Assembly (NCBI RefSeq): GCF_000332455.1 | Contig: NZ_AOGY02000072.1 | Span: 141,501-205,500 of the forward strand | Reading direction: 5' to 3' | Length of the DNA: 64,000 bases | From: Leptospira vanthielii serovar Holland str. Waz Holland = ATCC 700522 | GTDB lineage: Bacteria > Spirochaetota > Leptospiria > Leptospirales > Leptospiraceae | Part shown: piece by piece, positions 44,692-53,265 of the stretch | Position numbering within the stretch: the first letter of the stretch is position 1 | How the letters are laid out: every line of letters starts with the position of its first letter | Program-made: the position numbers and the translations under genes | Notes under the pieces: generated by a model | Databases searched by the model: none | The model's input: the letters and a program-made list of their open reading frames with translations, nothing else | Told to the model about the DNA's origin: nothing

Positions 44692-45979
44692 CTTTTTATT
44701 TGTCTTTATATCACTGTCCTTCCCCTTACGATCACAAACGAAAACAGAGGAACCAAAGCCAATCATCATTGAAACCAATACGGAAATTGTATCGGACTTT
44801 CTTTGGCGAGGAAACTCATTTGCAGGAGAGGGGCAAAGCAGAAGGAATGGTGCGACTTACCAAAGTTATACTTATGCTCCCGCCCTCCAACCTTCCATCA
44901 ATGTTTGGTCCCCGGAAAAAAAATTCCAATTTTCTCTTTTCGGAAACTTTCAACTAACCAATCGAGACGATAGAGATTCAGACCGTCGCCTATTGCAATC
45001 CAGTCCCGGAGCTGTGGGCCCTTCCTACTTGGGTGAAGAAACAAAATTCTTTGATCCTTATGGCCAAGATCCATGTGTTCGCTCCCTTCACGATCGAATC
45101 TCTTCGGGTCGGGATGGATCTGATCCTTGTTTGGGTTACAGCCCCAACCAAGGTTTTGGCCCAAAAAAAGAGCCAAATGGCAACAAACGATCTGATGGAA
45201 TGTTTTTTTCCATGAGTTATCATTTTGACCCGAGCAGATTTGGTGATTTTGCCGTTGGGATTTGGTTTTATAATACATTTCAAAAAACTCCAAACTCACT
45301 ACTTAGCCCAGGTACTCAAAAACAAAATCAGTATGTTTCCGGAGGACCGAATAACACGTTCAATGCGAACAATCCAGATGCCATAAGCCGACTGGTTTGG
45401 CATGAATACTTTTTACATTGGAAACTTCCCTTTTTAAAAATGGTAAAACCAACTTTCTCTTATTACACACAATATTCCACTGAGAACGGCGGACTCTTCG
45501 CTGGCAAAAATTATTTATCCCTTAGCGGATCCTATACCTTTCGAGAAAATCAATTCTTTCGAATTATGCCTCATTTCAATCTTGGTTATGCCATGGGAAA
45601 CAATGCTGTGGACAATCGAAACGGAATCCAAGACATCACAACTTCAACTTCGTTCTTCTTCGGGGATTTTTTTATTAAGTTCGCTCATATCTTTCGACCC
45701 GATTTATATCTTTGGGACACAAATAATTATTATGGCTATGCTGGGGGAGATCCAAACAAAGCGCATTGGAACCGTAGTTCCGAAGATGGAAAGGTAACAA
45801 ACCCTTCTCGTATTTATGGTGCGTACAATTCCTCAATTCTAAATTCAATCGAACAAATCAATACTGGGAATTCCCTAGGTGATTCGATTGTAAAAACCTG
45901 GCTAAGAGAAACTTATACCTTACAAAAAATCCCTTCCCATTTATTTTATGTTAGTTTAGGTTATTCCAAAGTTTTCTAA
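44651..45979 (+). CDS. Putative outer-membrane protein coupled to the metalloprotease
   Basis: A 442-residue protein. The start chosen is GTG at 44651, eleven bases after AAGGAGG and in front of the signal peptide SFLFVFISLSFPLRSQ; the frame stays open to 44591 without a signal. The mature sequence is barrel-like with alternating aromatic strands (FQFSLFGNFQLTNRDD, YLSLSGSYTFRENQFFRIMPHFNLGYAMG, TSTSFFFGDFFIKFAHIF), ending in VSLGYSKVF, a C-terminal aromatic residue as in many outer-membrane barrels. The alternation is typical but no family was recognised. Confidence 0.6.
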   Translation: MIYSKTFFIRQNLSFLFVFISLSFPLRSQTKTEEPKPIIIETNTEIVSDFLWRGNSFAGEGQSRRNGATYQSYTYAPALQPSINVWSPEKKFQFSLFGNFQLTNRDDRDSDRRLLQSSPGAVGPSYLGEETKFFDPYGQDPCVRSLHDRISSGRDGSDPCLGYSPNQGFGPKKEPNGNKRSDGMFFSMSYHFDPSRFGDFAVGIWFYNTFQKTPNSLLSPGTQKQNQYVSGGPNNTFNANNPDAISRLVWHEYFLHWKLPFLKMVKPTFSYYTQYSTENGGLFAGKNYLSLSGSYTFRENQFFRIMPHFNLGYAMGNNAVDNRNGIQDITTSTSFFFGDFFIKFAHIFRPDLYLWDTNNYYGYAGGDPNKAHWNRSSEDGKVTNPSRIYGAYNSSILNSIEQINTGNSLGDSIVKTWLRETYTLQKIPSHLFYVSLGYSKVF

Positions 45980-46028
45980 TTCTAGTTTTAAACAATTTAG
46001 TTTTTTGTATTTTAATATTAGGAAAGGC

Positions 46029-46056
46029 TTGACTAATGCAGCGCATTGAATATATT
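46029..46056 (+). promoter_or_regulatory. Sigma-70-like promoter of the chemosensory operon
   Basis: TTGACT (46029-46034), a 16-base spacer, TATATT (46051-46056): five of six matches in each box. It lies 24 bases before the mcp ATG and is the strongest promoter I see in the window. This points to housekeeping rather than sigma-28 control of the eight-gene unit. Confidence 0.6.
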
Positions 46057-46080
46057 TCCGTCCACCTCTAGGGGAAAACT

Positions 46081-47829
46081 ATGAAATGGATTCATGATTT
46101 AAAGATACGTGTCAAATTACTTTTGGCTTTTATGGTAACCATTCTCTTGATGATTGTGGTTGCTGGTGCAAGTTTCTATTCGGCACGCCAAATTTTAGCC
46201 TCACTCCACACTGTGTTTGAAGACCGCGTGGTTCCGATTAGCCAAATCAAAGAAGTATCTGATGCGTATCTCATTGGAATTGTCGATTCAGCCAATAAAG
46301 TTCGCGCAAAAAAGATTACTGTTGAGGAAGCTCTCGAGTCCATACGCCAATCCGAAACGAAAGCAGATGAAATATGGAAAGTATATTTAGGAACCTATCT
46401 TGTTCCTGAAGAAAAAGTGATCATCGATCAGATGGAAAAAGAATTTCCACCACTGAAAGCTGGTGTCAAACAACTTCGTATACTTTTGGAAACCAGAAAC
46501 GAAGAAGAGTTAGAAAAGTTTGTCACTGTGGATATGTATCCTATCTTCGAACCCCTCACCCACCACTTAGACGATTTGATCCGAGTGCAACTTAAAGTTG
46601 CTAAAGAAGAATACCATAAATCAGAAGCACAATTCAAAAGTTCTTTAGTCATTGTTTCTGGCGTTGTCATCCTTGCCTTCGTTACGGTATTTCTCATTGC
46701 AATTTTTTTCTCTGATTCCATTGCCGCACCGATGAAAAAAATTGTGGAAGTTGCACAAACAGTATCTATTGGAGATTTGGATGTAGATTTAGATACCAAA
46801 CATAAAAGATCAGCTAATGCAAAAAATCTAGAGGGAAATGAAATCCAACAACTTTCGCAAGCCTTTATGGAACTTGTTTCTTTTATCAAAGAACGAGCCG
46901 AACACTTAGAACGAATTGCGAATTCTGATCTCAGTGCCGATGTTACGCTTAAATCGGAACGTGATCAACTGGGTTTAAGTCTACGGAGAATGCTCATTAA
47001 CTTATCCGATGTTGTGGAAAAATTATATTTCACATCACAAGAAGTAGATTTGGGAGCCCAACAATTGGCTGACGCCAGTACTTCTTTGTCTGAAGCTGCT
47101 AGCGAACAAGCAAGTGCGGTTGAAGAAATTTCGGCAACACTCACCGAGATCAGTAATAGTTTCTTAGCAAATGCTGAGAATGCAGAAAGGATGACGGAAT
47201 TTTCAGAGTCAACCGCCAAACAGGCGCTTGAGGGAAATTCCAAAATGAAGGATCTGGTTTCTGCTATGGGCGAAATTAGTAGTTCCTTTGATCAAATTTC
47301 AAAAATCAATAAAGTCATTAACGACATAGCCTTCCAAACCAATATATTAGCACTCAATGCGGCAGTAGAAGCAGCAAGGGCAGGACAACATGGAAAAGGA
47401 TTTGCAGTTGTAGCAGAAGAAGTGAGAAACCTTGCCCAAAAGAGTGCGAATGCTGCCGACGAAACAACTCTTCTTATAGAGTCTTCTATGAAAAAAGTGA
47501 AACTAGGAAATGAAGCAACGGAAAAAACCGCCGAAGTCCTTGGAAAAATTTCAGAAAGCGCAGACAATGTAAGTAGCTTAACAAAAGATTTAGCTCTTTC
47601 TATCCACGAACAGAAATCCGCCGTCCTACAAATCACTCAAGGAATAGACCAAGTAACAACAGTTACTTCCACAACAGCAGCTTCCGCAGAGGAAGTAGCT
47701 GCCTCAAGCGAAACCTTAAAACGCCAAGTGGAAATCATGCGCTCAGTCATTATGGGTTTCAAACTCAAAGAAGATGCTTCCAAAACAACCGCCCTCACTC
47801 GGGTCGAAAGACCAAGAATCGTATTGTAG
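46081..47829 (+). CDS. mcp: Methyl-accepting chemotaxis protein
   Basis: A 582-residue receptor with a membrane helix (~12-32), a periplasmic four-helix-bundle domain (~35-188), a second helix (~189-212), HAMP (~213-285) and a signalling domain whose tip reads [46 protein letters not shown] precedes the ATG. It ends in VERPRIVL without the NWETF-type pentapeptide that tethers CheR/CheB. It is the first gene of a dense operon with cheW, cheA and cheB; methylation sites may be Gln/Glu in the flanking helices but I did not assign them. Confidence 0.93.
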   Translation: MKWIHDLKIRVKLLLAFMVTILLMIVVAGASFYSARQILASLHTVFEDRVVPISQIKEVSDAYLIGIVDSANKVRAKKITVEEALESIRQSETKADEIWKVYLGTYLVPEEKVIIDQMEKEFPPLKAGVKQLRILLETRNEEELEKFVTVDMYPIFEPLTHHLDDLIRVQLKVAKEEYHKSEAQFKSSLVIVSGVVILAFVTVFLIAIFFSDSIAAPMKKIVEVAQTVSIGDLDVDLDTKHKRSANAKNLEGNEIQQLSQAFMELVSFIKERAEHLERIANSDLSADVTLKSERDQLGLSLRRMLINLSDVVEKLYFTSQEVDLGAQQLADASTSLSEAASEQASAVEEISATLTEISNSFLANAENAERMTEFSESTAKQALEGNSKMKDLVSAMGEISSSFDQISKINKVINDIAFQTNILALNAAVEAARAGQHGKGFAVVAEEVRNLAQKSANAADETTLLIESSMKKVKLGNEATEKTAEVLGKISESADNVSSLTKDLALSIHEQKSAVLQITQGIDQVTTVTSTTAASAEEVAASSETLKRQVEIMRSVIMGFKLKEDASKTTALTRVERPRIVL

Positions 47830-47836
47830 GCTAACA

Positions 47837-48340
47837 ATGAGTCAACATTTAAAATCATGGGATTTAGATATAGACGAAGATACCATGAAAGACTTGTATC
47901 TTTGTTTTAGCTTGGAAGAAAGAGACTATGCATTTGAAGTTCGTCACCTAACGGAAATTTTAGCGCTTCCTGCTATCACTACGATTCCGGGAACAGCACC
48001 ATTTTTGAAGGGTGTAATCAACATCCGAGGAAAAATCATTCCAGTGATGGATGTTCGATTGCGATTTGATATGCCATTTAAACCTTATCACGAAAGAACC
48101 TGTGTTTTGCTCGTTGAATTAGACGGGTTACCACTCGGATTAATTGTTGATACAGTAAATGATGTATTACGAATCCCTCAAGAAAATATTGATTTAGCAC
48201 CAAAGATCGGGGAATCAAAATCTTCAAGATTTATCTATGCCACAGGGAGAGTGGGAGATTCAGTAAAAATCTTAATCAATTTACAAAGATTACTCACAGA
48301 AGAAGAGGCACATTTGATTAAGGATATTCCGGGAAACTAA
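47837..48340 (+). CDS. cheW: Chemotaxis coupling protein CheW
   Basis: A 167-residue CheW: LYLCFSLEERDYAFEVRHLTEIL, PGTAPFLKGVINIRGKIIPVMDVRLRF, and CVLLVELDGLPLGLIVDTV with the conserved Arg and Gly-rich turn. It links receptors to CheA. The frame is open to 47774, but ATG at 47837 lies just behind the mcp stop and begins a normal CheW. The slightly longer N-terminus (SQHLKSWDLDIDEDTMKDL) is acidic. Confidence 0.92.
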   Translation: MSQHLKSWDLDIDEDTMKDLYLCFSLEERDYAFEVRHLTEILALPAITTIPGTAPFLKGVINIRGKIIPVMDVRLRFDMPFKPYHERTCVLLVELDGLPLGLIVDTVNDVLRIPQENIDLAPKIGESKSSRFIYATGRVGDSVKILINLQRLLTEEEAHLIKDIPGN

Positions 48341-48343
48341 TCC

Positions 48344-50224
48344 ATGGAAAGAGATGATGTATTAGAATACTTACTAGAAGCACGAGAAACACTGGATAAT
48401 ATCGAAAAGGATTTACTTCATTTCGAGAAATCAACGTTAGATGGTAGTCTTGTAGACAGGGACCTCCTCGATACCCTATTTAGGCATTTTCATACGATCA
48501 AAGGGAGTTCTGGTTTTTTTGGACTTACTGCCATTGTAAAAATGGCACATGCAGCAGAAAACCTTTTGGATTATCTACGAAAAAATCCAGAAGACCAAGA
48601 TGAAGATACCCTTGAGTTATTAATCACTGCCCTTGATTACTTAAATGAATTAGTAGAACATGAGGAATCCTCTCCATCGGGTGGGGATTTTTTTTCCGAA
48701 GAACAAATTCAATTTTTAACTAAATTAAACAACAAAAATGAGTCCATACGAGTTCTGCACTTGCAGAATCCCGAAAAATTACCCTCCGCACAAACAAACG
48801 ACGAGTTTGGTTTGTTTGGTGATGATATAACGAATGAAAATCCTAAAGAAGAATTTGGTTTGTTTACGAATGCAAAAGAACCCACAGTAGTAAAAGAATT
48901 TGGTCTTTTTGTAGACGACTCCACTCCAAAACCAAACAAAGAATTCGGTTTGTTTCAAAAACCTGATTTTGATTTAACAAAAGAAAAAAACCCAAAACCT
49001 GAAGAGAATCTAAAAAATGAAAAGAAAACCATCATAAAAAAAGACATACGTATTGATACAGATAAGTTAGATTCTTTACTCGATATCGTTGGTGAAATTG
49101 TCATTACAGAACCAATGGTAACAGACCATCAAGACATCAGCAAACTTAAGTTAGAAAATTTTCAGAAAACCGCATTACAATTAAAAAAATTAATCAGAAA
49201 CCTTCAAGAAATCACACTGAGCCTTCGTATGGTTCCCATTGCAGGAATTTTTTCTCGTATGGAACGCCTTGTGAGAGACACAGCAAAAAAAACAGGGAAA
49301 CAAGTAAAACTCATCATCTCAGGAGAAGACACAGAAATTGATAAATCAATCATCGAAGAAATGTATGATCCTCTTGTTCATATCATTCGAAATGCCATCG
49401 ATCATGGTTTAGAAACTCCTGAAGAAAGAAAAGAAGCCGGGAAACAACCAGAAGGAACCATCCTACTAACAGCGACACAATCAGGTAAAGAGGTTTGGAT
49501 TGAAGTGCGCGATGATGGTAAAGGACTTAGCCGAGAGAGAATCTTAAATAAAGTAATTTCTCTTGGCCTCATTGCTCATACCGATGCAGAAACTCTTGAG
49601 GACAAAGAGGTTTGGGAATTTTTATTCCATCCAGGATTTTCTACAGCAAAAGAAGTAACCGATCTTTCGGGAAGAGGAGTTGGATTGGATGTAGTAAGAA
49701 AAAATGTCACAACTCTCAAAGGTTTTGTGGATGTATTTTCTGTTTTTGGCCAAGGAACTACTTTTCTCATTCGTGTCCCCTTAACTCTAGCCATTATCGA
49801 AGGACTTGTGGTTCGAAAAGCAGATACTTATTTTATTTTACCTTCTATCGATGTCAAAGAATCCATTTACATCTCGAAGGAACCAATCAACGAATTGTAT
49901 AAAAACAATCATAGTATACAACACAGAACCAATCAAATTTCTCTTGTTGATATCAATTTGTTATTTGGAAAAGATTCTGATTTAAACGATCAGAGGATTT
50001 TAAAAGAAAAATATGTCATCGTTACTGAATCACACGAAAAACAAATGGGAATTGTTTTTGATGAAATTGTTGGTAGTCAATCAATCGTGATCAAACCAAT
50101 TTCACCTATTTTTAAAAATATCAACGGACTTGCTGGTTGCACCATCTTAGGGAATGGTCATGCAGGTTTAATTCTAGACGTAAGAAAATTGATCAGCCAA
50201 CATCTCTCCTCGGTTACAATATGA
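48344..50224 (+). CDS. cheA: Chemotaxis histidine kinase CheA with EFGLF-repeat linker
   Basis: A 626-residue CheA. P1: HFHTIKGSSGFFG with phospho-acceptor His50. Between ~110 and 230, where P2 (the CheY/CheB docking domain) normally lies, is an acidic linker with four EFGLF motifs (residues 154-158, 170-174, 185-189, 200-204). P3 begins IRIDTDKLDSLLDIVGE; P4 has LVHIIRNAIDHGLETPEER, DDGKGLSR and TDLSGRGVGLDVVRKN; P5 (CheW-like) follows. The catalytic and phosphotransfer residues are intact. Translation of cheB starts on the stop codon (ATGA). Confidence 0.93.
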   Translation: MERDDVLEYLLEARETLDNIEKDLLHFEKSTLDGSLVDRDLLDTLFRHFHTIKGSSGFFGLTAIVKMAHAAENLLDYLRKNPEDQDEDTLELLITALDYLNELVEHEESSPSGGDFFSEEQIQFLTKLNNKNESIRVLHLQNPEKLPSAQTNDEFGLFGDDITNENPKEEFGLFTNAKEPTVVKEFGLFVDDSTPKPNKEFGLFQKPDFDLTKEKNPKPEENLKNEKKTIIKKDIRIDTDKLDSLLDIVGEIVITEPMVTDHQDISKLKLENFQKTALQLKKLIRNLQEITLSLRMVPIAGIFSRMERLVRDTAKKTGKQVKLIISGEDTEIDKSIIEEMYDPLVHIIRNAIDHGLETPEERKEAGKQPEGTILLTATQSGKEVWIEVRDDGKGLSRERILNKVISLGLIAHTDAETLEDKEVWEFLFHPGFSTAKEVTDLSGRGVGLDVVRKNVTTLKGFVDVFSVFGQGTTFLIRVPLTLAIIEGLVVRKADTYFILPSIDVKESIYISKEPINELYKNNHSIQHRTNQISLVDINLLFGKDSDLNDQRILKEKYVIVTESHEKQMGIVFDEIVGSQSIVIKPISPIFKNINGLAGCTILGNGHAGLILDVRKLISQHLSSVTI

Positions 50225-51264
50225 AAAAACACACCGTAATTGTAGTCGATGACCAAAAAACTGTGAGAAGTATGATCAAACGTTGGATTGAATCCGATCC
50301 AAACTGGGAAGTGATTGGGGAAGCCGCGAATCCTTATGAAGCAAGGGATTTGATTGTAGAGAAACAGCCAGAGGTAATGACCTTAGATGTTCACATGCCG
50401 GGTATGGACGGAATTGTTTTTTTAAAAAAACTCCTTCCTCAATATCCCATGCCAGTCATTATGTTTAGTTCTTCCACAACGGAAGGTGCCAATATAACTT
50501 TAGAGGCTTTAGAAGCTGGCGCCTTTGACTATGTGACAAAACCCATCGGCACTCCTGAAAGTTTAGTCGAAGCAAAAGAAGATTTACTTTCTAAACTCAA
50601 TGAAAGTTTGTATTACAATGTCACCAAACTAAGTTTTCCTTCAAAGTTGGAAACTCATTCACCTCAAAAAACAAATTCAAAAACAACGTTTAAACGAAAA
50701 TTCATATTGATTGGATCATCAACGGGAGGAACAACCGCCTTACGAACGTTACTTAGCGAAGTAGATGAGACTTTTCCTCCAATACTAATCGCACAACATA
50801 TGCCAGAAAACTTCACCACATTATTTGCACAAAGACTCAATTCCGATCTCAAAATCCATGTAAAAGAAGCAAAAGATAAAGAAATCTTACAAACCGGACA
50901 TGTTTACATTGCGCCAGGGAATTACCATTTAGGAATTCAAAAAATTGGCAATGAATATTATACACAAATTTCACAATCTGAAAAGAAAAATGGACACAGA
51001 CCCTCCGTGGATGTTTTGTTTGAATCAGCAACCGAACAAGACATAGCTGGCGATAGTATAGGTATCATACTAACCGGCATGGGAAGTGATGGAGCTTTTG
51101 GTCTCTTAAAACTTAAAACCCAAGGTTGCCTAACGATTGGTCAAAACAAGGAAACTTGCGTTGTATATGGAATGCCCAAAGTAGCTTATGAACTAGGCGC
51201 AGTCACCTACCAAGTTCCTTTAAATGGGATCGTAGATAAAATTAAGGATATTGCATCATTATGA
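50221..51264 (+). CDS. cheB: Chemotaxis protein-glutamate methylesterase CheB
   Basis: A 347-residue response regulator and methylesterase. The receiver has VVDDQ, LDVHMPGMDG and FDYVTKPIG; the esterase has the triad residues in IGSSTGGTTALRTLL (Ser), IAQHMPENFTTLF (His) and IILTGMGSDGAFG (Asp). It removes methyl groups from receptor glutamates. No cheR is present in this operon. The open frame begins earlier, but the ATG at 50221 on the cheA stop is the natural start; it ends on the next gene's ATG. Confidence 0.93.
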   Translation: MKKHTVIVVDDQKTVRSMIKRWIESDPNWEVIGEAANPYEARDLIVEKQPEVMTLDVHMPGMDGIVFLKKLLPQYPMPVIMFSSSTTEGANITLEALEAGAFDYVTKPIGTPESLVEAKEDLLSKLNESLYYNVTKLSFPSKLETHSPQKTNSKTTFKRKFILIGSSTGGTTALRTLLSEVDETFPPILIAQHMPENFTTLFAQRLNSDLKIHVKEAKDKEILQTGHVYIAPGNYHLGIQKIGNEYYTQISQSEKKNGHRPSVDVLFESATEQDIAGDSIGIILTGMGSDGAFGLLKLKTQGCLTIGQNKETCVVYGMPKVAYELGAVTYQVPLNGIVDKIKDIASL

Positions 51265-52517
51265 TTCCGCACTGTTTAATACTCGAAAGTGACAGCACAA
51301 AACCAATAGCAGATCTACTTAAGGAAATAGGTTATACATTTGAAAGAGTAAATCTTTTGGAAGAAATATCGCAATCACTAGAAAAAGGAAAATTTCATTT
51401 TTTAATCTTTCACGTAAATGATGTAGAACCAATTGTTTCCAGGGAAAAACTTTCCGAATTCTCGAAAAAATTTCCACAAACACTTATTATTCTAATTACA
51501 GACACATCAAATTGGAATATCACCGCTTCCCTACTAAAACAACATTCCGTTTACGATTATATCCAAACCCCGCTTTCTTCAAGCCATATCCAATTCACAT
51601 TGGATCGATCGCTTCAATACTTATTAACAAAACTTAAATCCCAATTCATCCACGAAGCCGAAAACCATTTATACAAACGAATGGTGGAAATCTTCGACTG
51701 GAAAAAATCTCTTTTGCATAAAGAAAACGAGAATATAGCCGCAGATATTATCCACCAAATGAACATCAACTTATTCCAAGGAAGTGGGATAGGAACACTA
51801 ATGAGTGTTGTCAGTATATTAATTTCAAAAAGTAAATTGGACCAAGAAGGAAAAAATTATTCTATACCCATACCTGTTATGGATCTATTAACAGAAAACT
51901 ATGAGGCTGCAAAAAGTATGTTCGATAGTATGTCCATTTCACAATCAGTGATAGATGACGAAAGGATTATCGAAAATATAGAATTTTCAACAAAATTACT
52001 TACCATCATAAATCAAGAAATGGAAACCTTGAGTGAAGCTCTGGCAATCAAATCTCAAAAAATCAACCTAAGCCAGATCCCGATATCCGCAGCCGGAAAA
52101 AAAATCCGTTTTGATGAAACAAAACTATCTTATGTAATTCGTGAAATTTTCTTAAACGCAATTAAGTATTCAAAGGAAAAAGACGTAATTTATTTAATTT
52201 TCTTCCATAAAGAAAATTTCTTAGAATTAAAAGTCATCAATCCTGCCTACCAAAATAGCGATGGATCAAGCGGTATCCCAGAAAAATTTGAATCTTTTGT
52301 ATTCGAACCTTTTTTTAGAATTTCCTCCGTCGTTGATGATAGTTATGCAAAATTCGAACAATTTAGATTTGGACTCGGGTTATCACTTGTTAAAAAGATT
52401 ATGGACCAACACCAATCCAATGTTCAAATTTATAATATTGAAAATAATTTTAGAAATGAGAATACAAAAGATGTTTGTTTAACAATTCGGTTCCCATTAT
52501 TGGACGAGGAGAAATAA
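51261..52517 (+). CDS. Histidine kinase with N-terminal pseudo-receiver
   Basis: A 418-residue cytoplasmic protein with no membrane helix. Residues 1-125 fold like a receiver (CLILESDS, LIFHVNDVEP, ILITDTS, YIQTPLS), but the phospho-acceptor Asp position is His51 or nearby and the Lys of the KP motif is replaced by Thr, so it cannot be phosphorylated in the normal way. A coiled linker is followed by a HisKA-like helix with H165 in IIHQMNINL and a HATPase (REIFLNAIKYS, FRFGLGLSLVKKIMDQH). It overlaps the cheB stop and directly precedes cheY. Confidence 0.75.
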   Translation: MIPHCLILESDSTKPIADLLKEIGYTFERVNLLEEISQSLEKGKFHFLIFHVNDVEPIVSREKLSEFSKKFPQTLIILITDTSNWNITASLLKQHSVYDYIQTPLSSSHIQFTLDRSLQYLLTKLKSQFIHEAENHLYKRMVEIFDWKKSLLHKENENIAADIIHQMNINLFQGSGIGTLMSVVSILISKSKLDQEGKNYSIPIPVMDLLTENYEAAKSMFDSMSISQSVIDDERIIENIEFSTKLLTIINQEMETLSEALAIKSQKINLSQIPISAAGKKIRFDETKLSYVIREIFLNAIKYSKEKDVIYLIFFHKENFLELKVINPAYQNSDGSSGIPEKFESFVFEPFFRISSVVDDSYAKFEQFRFGLGLSLVKKIMDQHQSNVQIYNIENNFRNENTKDVCLTIRFPLLDEEK

Positions 52518-52518
52518 A

Positions 52519-52878
52519 ATGGCAAAAATACTTACAGTAGATGATGCACCTGCAGTTTTAAAAATACTAAACTTGGTATTAACAACAGAAGGTCATGAAG
52601 TGACATCGGCAACAAACGGAATGGAAGCACTCCAAAAACTGGAGACATCAAGTTTTGATATTGGTATCTTTGATGTGAATATGCCAGGGATGACAGGGAT
52701 TGAGTTAACTGAAAAAACATTAAAATCAGAAAATGGCAAAGCTATGAAAATTGTAATGTTAACCACAGAATCTAGCGATGAAATGAAAAATAAAGGTAAG
52801 GCTGCTGGTGCGGTTGGCTGGCTCGTGAAACCATTTGCCAACGAGTCACTGATCAAATTAATTTCTCAACTAATATAA
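52519..52878 (+). CDS. cheY: CheY-like response regulator
   Basis: A 119-residue single receiver: LTVDDA, phospho-acceptor D52 in IFDVNMPGMTG, MLTTESS and WLVKPFANE. All acidic-pocket residues, Thr and Lys are present. Only one base separates it from the kinase stop. It may be the receiver that docks to CheA through the EFGLF motifs, which is inference. FliM-binding activity is not proven. Confidence 0.88.
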   Translation: MAKILTVDDAPAVLKILNLVLTTEGHEVTSATNGMEALQKLETSSFDIGIFDVNMPGMTGIELTEKTLKSENGKAMKIVMLTTESSDEMKNKGKAAGAVGWLVKPFANESLIKLISQLI

Positions 52879-52884
52879 GATAAT

Positions 52885-53265
52885 ATGGCTTCGATTCTTG
52901 TGGTAGATGATTCTTCTGCTGTTTTAAAAATTGTTAGGTTAGCTTTAAGTAGCCAGGGCCATACTGTGATCACTTGTAACACAGGTGATAAAGCACTAGA
53001 GATAATAAAATCGGATCCGTCCATTCGTTTGGGAATTTTCGATTTTAATATGCCTGGAATTAGCGGGATCAACTTAATCCGAGAAACAAAAAAAATCATA
53101 CAGAATCAAAAATTTAAACTACTGGTTCTTTCCGTTGAAGATAAACCCGAAATCATTTCTAATGCATTGTTCAATGGTGCAGACGCATGGATGATAAAAC
53201 CATTTAACAACGAACAATTAATCAAACAGGTAACGGAGCTTTTCGAGGAAGATGTTTCCCTTTGA
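52885..53265 (+). CDS. Second stand-alone receiver
   Basis: A 126-residue receiver: VVDDSS, D53 in IFDFNMPGISG, VLSVEDKP (Ser at the Thr position) and WMIKPFN. Sequence differs enough from the first receiver to be a distinct branch rather than a recent duplicate; both share the IFDxNMPG pattern. Its last 14 bases overlap the next kinase, implying coupling with it. Confidence 0.85.
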   Translation: MASILVVDDSSAVLKIVRLALSSQGHTVITCNTGDKALEIIKSDPSIRLGIFDFNMPGISGINLIRETKKIIQNQKFKLLVLSVEDKPEIISNALFNGADAWMIKPFNNEQLIKQVTELFEEDVSL

